The notes below the pieces were generated by a model that was given only the letters and a program-made list of their open reading frames with translations, had not been told where the DNA came from and ran no database searches. 64,000 bases of DNA from Pseudomonadota bacterium. GTDB taxonomy: Bacteria > Pseudomonadota > Alphaproteobacteria > Rhizobiales > Beijerinckiaceae. The translations under genes were made by a program, and so were the position numbers. Each line of letters starts with the position of its first letter. Position 1 is the first letter of the stretch. The DNA lies in contig JAJXWB010000016.1 in assembly GCA_021781815.1 (NCBI GenBank), forward strand, positions 1-64,000. The letters are read 5' to 3'. Below, one piece after another: positions 37,600 to 47,254 of the stretch.

Positions 37600-38322
37600 A
37601 TGGGGTCCGGACAGCTTCACTATCTGCCGCTTTCGGGCGTCTCGTTCTCGATCCTGGCGTCGATCCTGGCCGTCGTTTTTCTGCTCGTCCAGTTCGGCCT
37701 GTTCCGTTTCGCGTACATGCGGCTCGGCATGAGTTCGGGCGCCGCCCTGCTGCTTCTGGTCGGCTCGCTCGCGGGAAGCTACTTCAACATTCCGTTGACC
37801 GAATTGCCGGGCCATCACGAACTGGTCGCGCGCGAAGTCGACTACTTCGGCATGCAGTATGTCGTTCCGCTGGTCGAACGATGGCCGGGCACGATGCTGG
37901 CGGTCAATGTCGGCGGCGCGCTGATTCCGACGCTGACATCGCTCTATCTGCTGACCGTCAATGGCATGTGGATGCGCGGTCTTCTCGCGACCATGGCCGT
38001 CGCCGTCGTCTGTTACTCGCTCTCGGCGGCTGTGCCGGGCCTCGGAATCGCCGAACCTGTGTTCGTCCCCTCGCTTGCCGCGGCCATCGTCGCACTTGTG
38101 CTCGCGCGCGGCGACGCCGCCCCGCTCGCCTATGTCGGCGGCAGCCTGGGCACGCTGCTCGGCGCGGACATTTTCAACCTCGACAAGATCGCTGGCCTCG
38201 GCGCCCCGGTCGCCTCAATCGGCGGCGCAGGAACCTTTGATGGCGTCTTCCTGATCGGCGTCGTGGCAGTGGCGCTGGCGAGCCTGTCCGGCGACCGGAC
38301 TGAAGACCCCGCCGCCTCATAG
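37600..38322 (+). CDS. DUF1614-like multi-pass membrane protein
   Basis: 240 aa from the ATG at 37600; a TTG start 78 bases earlier is not needed. Five or six hydrophobic helices (about 13-38, 45-62, 92-120, 125-145, 155-178, 208-235). The block VGGALIPTLTSLYLL and the VGGSLGTLLGADIFNLDKI segment are characteristic of DUF1614. Function unknown. Convergent with the response-regulator gene, 4 bp apart. Confidence 0.75.
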   Translation: MGSGQLHYLPLSGVSFSILASILAVVFLLVQFGLFRFAYMRLGMSSGAALLLLVGSLAGSYFNIPLTELPGHHELVAREVDYFGMQYVVPLVERWPGTMLAVNVGGALIPTLTSLYLLTVNGMWMRGLLATMAVAVVCYSLSAAVPGLGIAEPVFVPSLAAAIVALVLARGDAAPLAYVGGSLGTLLGADIFNLDKIAGLGAPVASIGGAGTFDGVFLIGVVAVALASLSGDRTEDPAAS

Positions 38323-38326
38323 GCGC

Positions 38327-39826
<1,500 letters not shown>

Positions 39827-40049
39827 CAAGTCCTCGAGTGGCGGGCCAGGTCGCCTCTAGCGGAGCGATGCTCGGCGAATAGGGTAAATGCCCAATTAAT
39901 GCGCGATCGCTAATTTCCCATTTTCGGACAGGGGACTAGAGAAATCGTCAATATTGGACCCAGGCCCGACGCGCGCGGCCTTGATCGGACGGCGAAGCTC
40001 GCAAATATGGAGGCTGCAAGCCCGATCCAAATGATTCTCGACGGTGCAT

Positions 40050-41879
40050 ATGACCCTGAAAACCGCCGCGCCCGCGAAAAAGGCGAAATCCCCCGACCTC
40101 GGCGCGCTGCCGGAATGGAATCTCGCTGACCTTTACAGCGGGCTCGATTCGCCACAATTCGCCGCCGACCTCGCCCGCGCCGAGGCGGAATGCCGCAGTT
40201 TCGCTGAAAAATGGCGCGGCAAGCTCGCGCAGATCGCCAGGGGGGCGCAGGCCGGAAAAAAGCTCGCCGAAGCGGTCAGGGCCTACGAGGACCTGCAGGA
40301 TCTGCTCGGGCGCATCATGTCCTACGCCGGGCTCGTCTATGCCGGAAACACGACCGATCCCGCCTGCGCCAAATTCTACGGCGACGCGCAGGAAAAGATC
40401 ACGACCTATTCGACCGACCTGCTGTTCTTCCAGCTCGAACTCAATCGCATCGACGACGCCGCGCTGCAAAAGGCCGTGGCGTCCGGGCCGCTCGCGCACT
40501 GGAAGCCGTGGCTCGAAGACATCCGCAAGGAAAAGCCGCACGAACTCGACGACAAGCTCGAACAATTGTTCCATGAAAAGTCGGTGACGGGCCACAGCGC
40601 CTGGAACCGGCTGTTCGACGAGACGATCGCCGCATTGCGTTTCAAGGTCGACGACAGGGAAATGTCGCTCGAACCGGTCCTCTCGATGATGCAGGACCAG
40701 AGCGAAGACACCCGCCACAAGGCGTCCGACGCGATAGCCGCGACTTTGCGCGAAAACCTGCGCACGTTCGCGCTGGTCACCAACACGCTCGCCAAGGACA
40801 AGGAAATCTCGGACCGCTGGCGGCATTTCGGCGATGTCGCGGATTCCCGCCATCTCGCCAACCGCGTCGAACGCGAGGTTGTGGAGGCGCTGGTCGCCGC
40901 CGTGCGCGCCGCCTACCCGCGTCTCTCGCATCGCTACTACAGGCTGAAGGCCAAATGGTTCAGCCGCGAGACCTTGAACCATTGGGACCGCAACGCGCCG
41001 CTGCCGCAGGTGGCGCAGCGCATCTACACGTGGAACGACGCCCGAGACACGGTGCTGTCGGCCTATGGCGGCTTCTCAGCCGAGATGGCCGACATCGCCA
41101 GACGCTTCTTCGACGATCGCTGGATCGACGCGCCGGTCCGGCCAGGCAAGGCGCCCGGCGCCTTCGCGCATCCGACCGTGCCGTCCGCGCACCCCTACGT
41201 GCTGCTCAACTACCAGGGCAAGCCGCGCGACGTGATGACGCTCGCCCACGAACTCGGCCACGGCGTGCATCAGGTGCTGGCCGCGCGCCAGGGCGCGCTG
41301 ATGGCGCCGACGCCGCTGACGCTGGCGGAGACGGCGAGCGTGTTCGGAGAAATGCTGACCTTTCGCGCACTGCTGGCCAGGACGACCGAGAAGGAGCAGC
41401 GCCGCGCGCTGATCGCCTCGAAAGTCGAGGACATGATCAACACCGTCGTGCGCCAGATCGCCTTCTACACGTTCGAGCGCGAGGTCCACATCGCCCGCAG
41501 GGACGGCGAACTGACCGCCGACCAATTGTGCCAGATCTGGATGGGCGTGCAGAGCGAGAGCCTGGGGCCCGCGATCGTCCTGCAACCGGGCTACGAGACC
41601 TTCTGGGCCTATGTCCCGCACTTCATCCACTCGCCCTTCTACGTCTACGCGTACGCCTTCGGCGATTGCCTCGTGAATTCCTTGTACGGCGTCTATCGCA
41701 AGGCCGAGAAGGGTTTCGTCGATCGCTATTTCGACATGCTGAAAGCCGGCGGCGCAAAACACCATTCGGAACTGCTGGCGCCGTTCGGACTGGACGCGAC
41801 CGATCCCGCGTTCTGGAACATCGGGCTGGGGATGATCGAGGAACTGATCGTCGAGCTGGAGGGGATGGAGACCGCGTGA
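40050..41879 (+). CDS. pepF: Oligoendopeptidase F-type M3 metallopeptidase
   Basis: 609 aa from the ATG at 40050 (GTG at 40044 adds two residues). The zinc site HELGH is at about 400 in LAHELGHGVHQ, followed by the second-ligand block TASVFGEML. Cytoplasmic, no signal peptide; cleaves short peptides. The flanking 39827-40049 (about 220 bp) contains only the divergent promoters for this gene and the response regulator. Confidence 0.93.
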   Translation: MTLKTAAPAKKAKSPDLGALPEWNLADLYSGLDSPQFAADLARAEAECRSFAEKWRGKLAQIARGAQAGKKLAEAVRAYEDLQDLLGRIMSYAGLVYAGNTTDPACAKFYGDAQEKITTYSTDLLFFQLELNRIDDAALQKAVASGPLAHWKPWLEDIRKEKPHELDDKLEQLFHEKSVTGHSAWNRLFDETIAALRFKVDDREMSLEPVLSMMQDQSEDTRHKASDAIAATLRENLRTFALVTNTLAKDKEISDRWRHFGDVADSRHLANRVEREVVEALVAAVRAAYPRLSHRYYRLKAKWFSRETLNHWDRNAPLPQVAQRIYTWNDARDTVLSAYGGFSAEMADIARRFFDDRWIDAPVRPGKAPGAFAHPTVPSAHPYVLLNYQGKPRDVMTLAHELGHGVHQVLAARQGALMAPTPLTLAETASVFGEMLTFRALLARTTEKEQRRALIASKVEDMINTVVRQIAFYTFEREVHIARRDGELTADQLCQIWMGVQSESLGPAIVLQPGYETFWAYVPHFIHSPFYVYAYAFGDCLVNSLYGVYRKAEKGFVDRYFDMLKAGGAKHHSELLAPFGLDATDPAFWNIGLGMIEELIVELEGMETA

Positions 41880-41893
41880 CTGCTTGACAAAAA

Positions 41894-41908
41894 TGCCCCA
41901 TTGGGACA
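41894..41908. promoter_or_regulatory. Operator-like inverted repeat upstream of toxin-antitoxin genes
   Basis: TGCCCCA (41894-41900), T, TGGGACA (41902-41908): six of seven positions pair. It lies between a TTGACA at 41884-41889 and the toxin start at 41917, where the HTH antitoxin would repress. A good -10 at proper spacing from TTGACA is not obvious. Confidence 0.55.
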
Positions 41909-41916
41909 CTTTATAG

Positions 41917-42255
41917 ATGAAGGCAAGGCTACATACGGTGGCCGAAACGGCGACTTATCTGGCTTTGGCGGAAAAGCTGCTGTCGGAGGGAGAGCGTGTC
42001 GCGATCATCGATCTGCTGGCGGTAACGCCAGACGTCGGCGATCTCATTCCCGGCACGGGGGGCTTGCGAAAAGTTCGCATTCCGCTCGGCGGACGCGGCA
42101 AACGGGGCGGCGGGCGGGTGATCTACTATTTCCATAGCGCCAGGATTCCCGTCTATCTCCTGCTGGCCTACGCGAAGAACGAACGCGATGATTTTTCCTC
42201 TGAACAACGCGCCGTGCTGAAACGACTGGTCGATCGAATCACGGTGAATTTGTGA
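41917..42255 (+). CDS. RelE/HigB-like toxin of a type II toxin-antitoxin pair
   Basis: 112 aa. The conserved core is AIIDLLAVTPDVGDLIPGTGG, RKVRIPLGGRGKRGGGRVIYYF and PVYLLLAYAKNERDDFS, as in the COG4737 RelE-superfamily toxins, which cleave mRNA on the ribosome. Toxin comes first, as in HigBA-type cassettes, and its stop overlaps the antitoxin start by 4 bp (GTGA). Confidence 0.87.
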   Translation: MKARLHTVAETATYLALAEKLLSEGERVAIIDLLAVTPDVGDLIPGTGGLRKVRIPLGGRGKRGGGRVIYYFHSARIPVYLLLAYAKNERDDFSSEQRAVLKRLVDRITVNL

Positions 42256-42560
42256 GCAATCTCATGGACGCCAATCTTTTCCGGAAGCTGGTGAAGAGCC
42301 TAGAAGAAGCCGCCGACCACGCGCACGGCGACGATGTCGTGGGTCTGCGCGTACATAGTGCTCCCGATGGCAAGGAGATCGAAGCCATCCGGACCGCGGC
42401 GGGTCTCACCCGCAAGCAATTCGCCGCCATCCTTGGCGCGGGCGTCGGCACCTTGCGAAAATGGGAGGAAGGGACACGCACCCCCAGCGGCGCCGCGCGC
42501 ACACTCCTGTTGGTGCTGAAGCGCAATCCGAAGGCGGTTATTGACGCGTTGGCGGCGTGA
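42252..42560 (+). CDS. HTH antitoxin (HigA/NadS-like)
   Basis: 102 aa from the GTG at 42252; an ATG at 42264 is an alternative. An N-terminal helical part is followed by a Cro/C1-type helix-turn-helix with IRTAAGLTRKQFAAILGAGVGTLRKWEEGTRTP. It would bind the toxin and the upstream palindrome. About 80 bp separate it from the LprI-like gene. Confidence 0.87.
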   Translation: MSNLMDANLFRKLVKSLEEAADHAHGDDVVGLRVHSAPDGKEIEAIRTAAGLTRKQFAAILGAGVGTLRKWEEGTRTPSGAARTLLLVLKRNPKAVIDALAA

Positions 42561-42640
42561 GCGCCATGGTCGACGCGTGCGCCTGCCACCGAATTTCGCT
42601 ACTGTTGATGAATTGTCCGACTTACTCGAATTGAATTTCT

Positions 42641-43486
42641 ATGAAGACGATTCAGATTCTGGCCTTGTCCATCGTGCTCGTGTTCGCCCGATCGCCAGCC
42701 TTCGCCATCGACTGCAAGCGTGCGTCGACCCCTGTCGAGACGGCGATTTGCGAAGACGACGAGTTGAAGGCGAAGGACGCGGCGCTCGGCGACGCATATT
42801 TCAAGCTGCTGAAGCAGACGACCGACGCGCGCGTTCACGATCTCCTCGTCTTCAGCCAGAAGCGCTGGCTCAAGACGCGCGAGGACAAGTTCAAGAATCA
42901 GGAGTTTTCGTCTGAAGACCTGTCGCCGGGGATCGATCAGCGCCTGAAAGAGTTGACAGGGAAATACCGGCCATTCACCGGGCGCATCGCCGACGCCTTG
43001 AGTTTTGCGAGCAGATTTTCCGGCGGCCCATATGCGGGCAGCAAGATAGATTGTTTTTTCAGCGATACCCGAGAAACGACCGCCTACTGTTTTGGCGACG
43101 TGACATTCCAGAACGACGACCGGATTTGTCGCCAGACGGTCAGCATAACGGCCTTCGGACAATGGACCGAATATCGCACCGTCGGAAGAATCGTCGGCGG
43201 CAAGGCGGGAGTGGTCGCCACCTGCAGCTCTGGCAAATACGCTGAAAAATCTACGGACGACGAATGCCCGGACCTCCCCCCCGACAAGGGACGGGCCCCC
43301 AGGTACGGCTGGAAACTTCGTCCAAATTCGGCAGACTCAGACTTCCCGCAATTCCAGATCTTCGGGCGCCGGCCGAACACAGCGCTGGTCGATCCGGACG
43401 TCAACGTGAGCGGTTCGGACTCTGCCTGGGTGGAAAAATGCCTCACCGACCCGACCTATCCGATGTCCGAACCGCATCACGATTGA
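42641..43486 (+). CDS. Secreted LprI-like (DUF1311) N-domain protein
   Basis: 281 aa with a Sec signal peptide (about 1-22, cleavage near AFA-ID). The DUF1311/LprI pattern C25...E..IC38...L..D..L...Y is seen, followed by WLKTREDKF. The family includes a lysozyme inhibitor of mycobacteria, but many members are of unknown role. The second half (about 120-281), with several cysteines (YCFGD, ATCSSGKY, DDECPDL, VEKCL), is not recognised. Its codons use more A/T than the neighbours, consistent with acquisition. It overlaps the doc gene by 10 bp tail to tail. Confidence 0.7.
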   Translation: MKTIQILALSIVLVFARSPAFAIDCKRASTPVETAICEDDELKAKDAALGDAYFKLLKQTTDARVHDLLVFSQKRWLKTREDKFKNQEFSSEDLSPGIDQRLKELTGKYRPFTGRIADALSFASRFSGGPYAGSKIDCFFSDTRETTAYCFGDVTFQNDDRICRQTVSITAFGQWTEYRTVGRIVGGKAGVVATCSSGKYAEKSTDDECPDLPPDKGRAPRYGWKLRPNSADSDFPQFQIFGRRPNTALVDPDVNVSGSDSAWVEKCLTDPTYPMSEPHHD

Positions 43487-43872
43487 CCGGGTTCGGCATT
43501 CATTCTCACCCATTCCGCAAACGCCTCCTCCCCCATCTCGCTCGACGCCAGCCGCAACATCGCCATCAGCGCCTCCTCGTCGCTCGCGGTCAGCGAAAAT
43601 CCATTGTCCATCAGGAACAATTCCATCGCGACATAGGCCGTGCGCTTGTTGCCGTCGATGAACGGATGGTTCTTGGCGAGGCCGAAGGCGGTCGCCGCCG
43701 CCAGCATCGCGACATCGGCGTCCGGATTGCAGGCCGCCATATTCACCGGCCGCGCGAGCGCCGACTCCAGCAGGCCCTCATCGCGCAATCCGACACCGCC
43801 GCCGTGCTGGGCCAGTTGCTCCTCGTGGATGGCGAGGATGATCGCGCGATCGAGAAATCGGAAATCCGGCAT
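43477..43872 (-). CDS. doc: Doc-like (Fic-fold) death-on-curing toxin
   Basis: 131 aa. The Fic/Doc active site HPFIDGNKRTA is at 69-79, preceded by the Doc-type GLRDEGLLESALARP. Doc kinases inactivate EF-Tu by phosphorylation; the GNKR version is the Doc type. Its usual antitoxin is Phd; here the gene on the same strand upstream is an AbrB/MazE-like antitoxin, 126 bp away across a palindromic repeat. Confidence 0.9.
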   Translation of the reverse strand: MPDFRFLDRAIILAIHEEQLAQHGGGVGLRDEGLLESALARPVNMAACNPDADVAMLAAATAFGLAKNHPFIDGNKRTAYVAMELFLMDNGFSLTASDEEALMAMLRLASSEMGEEAFAEWVRMNAEPGQS

Positions 43873-43900
43873 CGCAAAGGCTTTCGATTAAAATCCGACC

Positions 43901-43994
43901 TGTCATTCCCGCGAAAGCGGGAATCCAGTTCCCAAGTCTGCGTCATCGGCCGCTGGATCCCCGATCGCCTGCCTTGCAGGCGTCGGGGATGACA
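43901..43994. repeat. Double-hairpin palindromic repeat (REP-like)
   Basis: The element opens with TGTCATTCCC and closes with GGGGATGACA. Inside are two hairpins: CCCGC-GAAA-GCGGG at 43908-43921 and a longer one formed by CCCCGATCGCCTGC and GCAGGCGTCGGGG at 43959-43987. AATCCAG and CTGGAT link them. Elements of this form are dispersed in many proteobacterial genomes. A second related copy is at 62873-62926. Confidence 0.8.
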
Positions 43995-43998
43995 TCCA

Positions 43999-44247
43999 TC
44001 ACTTCGCCAGTTCGCGCAGCACGTTGTGGCGCTTCTTCATGATCTCGCGCGCCAGCTTCATGCGGCGCTCGAAATCCGGATCGGTCTTGGTGACGCGATA
44101 GCCGTCGGGCGATTTCGTCAGATAGAGCTTGTCGCCCTTCTCGACGTTCAGCTCCGCCAGAACTTCGCGCGGCAGCACAACGCCGAGCGAATTGCCGATC
44201 TGCGTGACCTTCAGCGCGCTGAAATCAGGCTTGGACGAGGCGTTCAT
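43999..44247 (-). CDS. AbrB/MazE/SpoVT-family antitoxin
   Basis: 82 aa. The swapped-hairpin DNA-binding domain KVTQIGNSLGVVLPREVLAE at about 13-32 is typical, followed by VEKGDKLYLTKSPDGYRV. The basic C-terminal tail (FERRMKLAREIMKKRHNVLREL) would bind the toxin. The likely partner is the Doc toxin immediately downstream. Confidence 0.88.
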   Translation of the reverse strand: MNASSKPDFSALKVTQIGNSLGVVLPREVLAELNVEKGDKLYLTKSPDGYRVTKTDPDFERRMKLAREIMKKRHNVLRELAK

Positions 44248-44258
44248 GCCGCGGCTCC

Positions 44259-44282
44259 GTTATAACGAATGTTATAATAACA
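44259..44282. promoter_or_regulatory. Two palindromes upstream of the AbrB-like antitoxin
   Basis: GTTATAAC (44259-44266) and TGTTATAATAACA (44270-44282, a 6-1-6 palindrome) lie 12-35 bp upstream of the antitoxin ATG. On the minus strand they contain TATTAT and TATAAC, -10-like. They are probably both the promoter and the binding sites for autoregulation. Confidence 0.6.
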
Positions 44283-44355
44283 CAGGCGCCGCCGCCGACA
44301 AGGAGGATGAAAAACCGAAGCTGAACCCCTAATTAGGACAGTGACGAAGGATTCC

Positions 44356-45717
44356 ATGAAAGACACCGAAGCCAACCGCTTTTCCGCCCGCGCCGCCCGC
44401 TACGCCCGGGTCGGCGCCAATGTCGGCGGGGTCGCGGCCCGCATCGCCACGCAAAAACTGACCGGCGGGCGGACCACCGCGCGTGACGCCTCGAACGCGG
44501 CCCTGCTGACGCAGGCGCTCGGCGGCCTCAAGGGGCCGCTGATGAAGGTCGCCCAGCTCATGGCGACCATCCCCGACCTGCTGCCGCCCGAATATGCCGA
44601 CGAATTGTCGAAGCTGCAGTCGAGCGCGCCGCCGATGGGCGCGGCCTTCGTCAAGCGCCGCATGCAGGCCGAACTGGGGCCGGGCTGGGAGAAGCGGTTC
44701 AGGTCGTTCGATCTCAAGCCGGCGGCCGCCGCCTCGCTCGGCCAGGTGCACAAGGCCGTCAGCCACGAGGGCCGGCTGCTGGCCTGCAAGCTGCAATATC
44801 CCGACATGAAATCGGCGGTCGAAGCCGACCTCAAGCAGCTCGACATCCTCTTCGCCATCCACCGCCGGTTCGAGCCGATCGTCGACACGCGCGAGGCGGC
44901 CAAGGAAATCGGCGCGCGCGTGCGCGAGGAGCTGGACTACGTGCGCGAGGCCAAACATGCCGCCCTCTATTCGGACATGCTCAGGGGCGAGCCGATGGTG
45001 CGCACGCCGGGCGTCCACGCCGAACTGTCGACCGAACGCCTGCTGACGATGGACTGGCTCGAAGGCCGGAAAATCCTCGATTTCAAAACCGCGCCGCAGG
45101 CGGTGCGCGACCGCATCGGGACCGCCATGTTCAAGGCCTGGTGGTTGCCGTTCTCGCGCTTCGGCGTCATCCACGGCGACCCGCATCTCGGCAATTACAG
45201 CGTGTTCGGGAGCGATACGAATCCGGGCGAGGGCATCAACCTGCTCGACTACGGCTGCATCCGCATCTTCCCGCCCAAATTCGTCGGCGGCGTCGTCGAC
45301 CTTTACGAGGGCCTGCGGCGCGGCGATGAGAAGCGCATCGTCCACGCCTACGAGACCTGGGGGTTCAAGGGCCTCAAGAGGGACGTGATCGACATTCTCA
45401 ACATCTGGGCGCGCTTCATTTACGGGCCGCTGCTGGAAGACCGCGTACGAACGATCGCCGACGGCGTCGAGCCTGGCCGTTATGGCCGGCGCGAGGCCTT
45501 CCAGGTGCATCAGGCGCTCAAGCAGAAGGGGCCGATCAAGGTGCCGCGCGAATTCGTGTTCATGGACCGCGCCGCCGTCGGCCTCGGCGCAGTGTTCCTG
45601 CATTTGGGCGCCGAGTTGAACTATCATCAGATGTTCAGCGAGGCGCTCGGCGACTTCCACCTCAGCGCGCTCGAACGGAGCCAGCAGGCGGCGCTGGCCC
45701 GGGCTGGCCTGATCTGA
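44356..45717 (+). CDS. ABC1/UbiB-family atypical kinase
   Basis: 453 aa from the ATG at 44356; a GTG at 44341 is possible. ABC1 landmarks: LMKVAQLMA at 62-70, the Ala-rich loop AAAASLGQVHKA at about 123-134, LACKLQYPDMK with the nucleotide lysine, the catalytic VIHGDPHLGNY and LLDYGCIR. The canonical KxGQ motif is KVAQ here. The family supports ubiquinone synthesis; no predicted C-terminal membrane helices, unlike UbiB proper, so the exact role is open. Confidence 0.85.
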   Translation: MKDTEANRFSARAARYARVGANVGGVAARIATQKLTGGRTTARDASNAALLTQALGGLKGPLMKVAQLMATIPDLLPPEYADELSKLQSSAPPMGAAFVKRRMQAELGPGWEKRFRSFDLKPAAAASLGQVHKAVSHEGRLLACKLQYPDMKSAVEADLKQLDILFAIHRRFEPIVDTREAAKEIGARVREELDYVREAKHAALYSDMLRGEPMVRTPGVHAELSTERLLTMDWLEGRKILDFKTAPQAVRDRIGTAMFKAWWLPFSRFGVIHGDPHLGNYSVFGSDTNPGEGINLLDYGCIRIFPPKFVGGVVDLYEGLRRGDEKRIVHAYETWGFKGLKRDVIDILNIWARFIYGPLLEDRVRTIADGVEPGRYGRREAFQVHQALKQKGPIKVPREFVFMDRAAVGLGAVFLHLGAELNYHQMFSEALGDFHLSALERSQQAALARAGLI

Positions 45718-45841
45718 TCACCCGCCGTGGCGGCGCGCGACGGCTGCTTGATCCCCCGCAATTGCTCCTTTGGCCCGGTTGCAGCGCACTGCCGCCTCGG
45801 CTAAGACAGACCGCACTGGACCAGAGAAACGCGAGGGGAGC

Positions 45842-45988
45842 ATGGCGAACGACGTTGCCGCGAGCGGCCATCCGGACATGGACTACGCCGAACATGACCG
45901 CACTTACGCAATGTTCGTTACGCTCTTCAAATGGGGCGCGGTCTTCTGTGCCGCCTGCGTTGTCCTGCTGGCCGTCCTGACCCTCTGA
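45842..45988 (+). CDS. aa3-type cytochrome c oxidase subunit IV (small)
   Basis: 48 aa from the ATG at 45842 with GAGGGGAG upstream. The pattern MDYAEHDRTYAMFVTLFKWG followed by one membrane helix matches the bacterial aa3-oxidase subunit IV family (PF07835), a small accessory helix of alphaproteobacterial oxidases. No other oxidase gene is nearby; it precedes pntAA, as an isolated member often does. Confidence 0.88.
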   Translation: MANDVAASGHPDMDYAEHDRTYAMFVTLFKWGAVFCAACVVLLAVLTL

Positions 45989-46060
45989 CGCATCCCGCCG
46001 CGCCGAAATGCCGCGGTCTTCGGCCGCGGTCGCATCGGCTTGGGCGAACCGGAGTTCCCG

Positions 46061-47206
46061 ATGCGCATCGCCGTACCCAGTGAAACCGATTCCGCCGAGC
46101 CGCGCGTCGCCGCGACGCCCGAAACGGTGAAAAAATTCAAGGCTCTCGGAGCCGAGATCGTCGTCCAGAAGGGCGCCGGCTTCAAGTCTGGCGTACTCGA
46201 CGCCGATTATGAGGCCGCCGGCGCGAGTCTGGCGGCCGATGCAGCCGCGACCGTGGCCGACGCCGACGTCGTGTTGCGCGTCCGCCGCCCGACGCCAGCC
46301 GAAATTGCGGGCGCAAGGCCGGGCGCAGCGATCATCGCCATCATGGATCCCTATGGCCACGAGGCCGAGCTCGGCGATCTCGCCAAGTCCGGCGCGTCGA
46401 CCTTTGCGATGGAGCTGATGCCGCGCATCACGCGCGCGCAGGTGATGGACGTGCTGTCGTCGCAGGCCAACCTCGCGGGCTATCGCGCCGTCATCGACGG
46501 CGCCGCCGAATACGGCCGCGCCCTGCCGATGATGATGACTGCGGCCGGCACCGTGCCCGCGGCGAAAATGTTCATCATGGGCGTCGGCGTCGCCGGCCTG
46601 CAGGCGATCGCCACGGCGCGCCGTCTCGGCGGAATCGTGACCGCGACCGACGTGCGCCCGGCCACCAAGGAACAGGTCGAATCGCTCGGCGCGAAATTCC
46701 TCGCCGTCGAGGACGACGAGTTCAAGCAGGCCCAGACCGCAGGCGGCTACGCCAAGGAAATGAGCAAGGACTATCAGGCCAAGCAGGCTGCGCTGACCGC
46801 CACCCACATCGCCAAGCAGGACATCGTCATCACGACGGCCCTGATCCCCGGACGTCCGGCGCCGAAGCTGATCTCGGCCGATATGGTCAAATCGATGCGG
46901 CCGGGCTCGGTCATCATCGATCTTGCCGCCGAGCGTGGCGGCAATTGCGAACTGACACGGCCCGGCGAAACCGTCGTGACGGAAAACGGCGTGAAGATCT
47001 GCGGCGCGCTCAACATCGCCGGACGCCTCGCGGCCACCGCGTCCCAGCTCTACGCCAAGAACCTGTTCGCCTTCGTCGAGACGATGATCGACAAGGAGAC
47101 GAAATCGCTCGCGATCAAGTGGGACGACGAACTGGTCAAGGCGACCAACCTCACGAAGGACGGCGCAATCGTCCATCCGAACTTCGGCGGCGCGGCGGCG
47201 GCGTGA
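46061..47206 (+). CDS. pntAA: NAD(P) transhydrogenase subunit alpha part 1 (PntAA)
   Basis: 381 aa from the ATG at 46061, which has CCGGAG six bases upstream. This is the soluble NAD(H)-binding domain I: MRIAVPSETDSAEPRVAATP, then the FIMGVGVAGLQAIATARRLG Rossmann loop and TTALIPGRPAPKLI. With pntAB and pntB it forms the proton-driven enzyme that makes NADPH from NADH. The alpha subunit is split in two genes as in alphaproteobacteria and mycobacteria. Confidence 0.95.
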   Translation: MRIAVPSETDSAEPRVAATPETVKKFKALGAEIVVQKGAGFKSGVLDADYEAAGASLAADAAATVADADVVLRVRRPTPAEIAGARPGAAIIAIMDPYGHEAELGDLAKSGASTFAMELMPRITRAQVMDVLSSQANLAGYRAVIDGAAEYGRALPMMMTAAGTVPAAKMFIMGVGVAGLQAIATARRLGGIVTATDVRPATKEQVESLGAKFLAVEDDEFKQAQTAGGYAKEMSKDYQAKQAALTATHIAKQDIVITTALIPGRPAPKLISADMVKSMRPGSVIIDLAAERGGNCELTRPGETVVTENGVKICGALNIAGRLAATASQLYAKNLFAFVETMIDKETKSLAIKWDDELVKATNLTKDGAIVHPNFGGAAAA

Positions 47207-47254
47207 GCCGCATGTCCCGCCTGATGTTTCCAGCGCACAAGAGAGGCGCGATCC

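Noticed and set aside
44270-44282. TGTTATAATAACA as a second Zur box
   Set aside because: Two bases shorter than the znu operator, and it lies before an AbrB-type antitoxin with another palindrome beside it; autoregulation is more likely.
41880-44340. Prophage or insertion-sequence remnant
   Set aside because: Toxin-antitoxin genes and a repeat suggest mobility, but no transposase, integrase or attachment-site duplication could be found.
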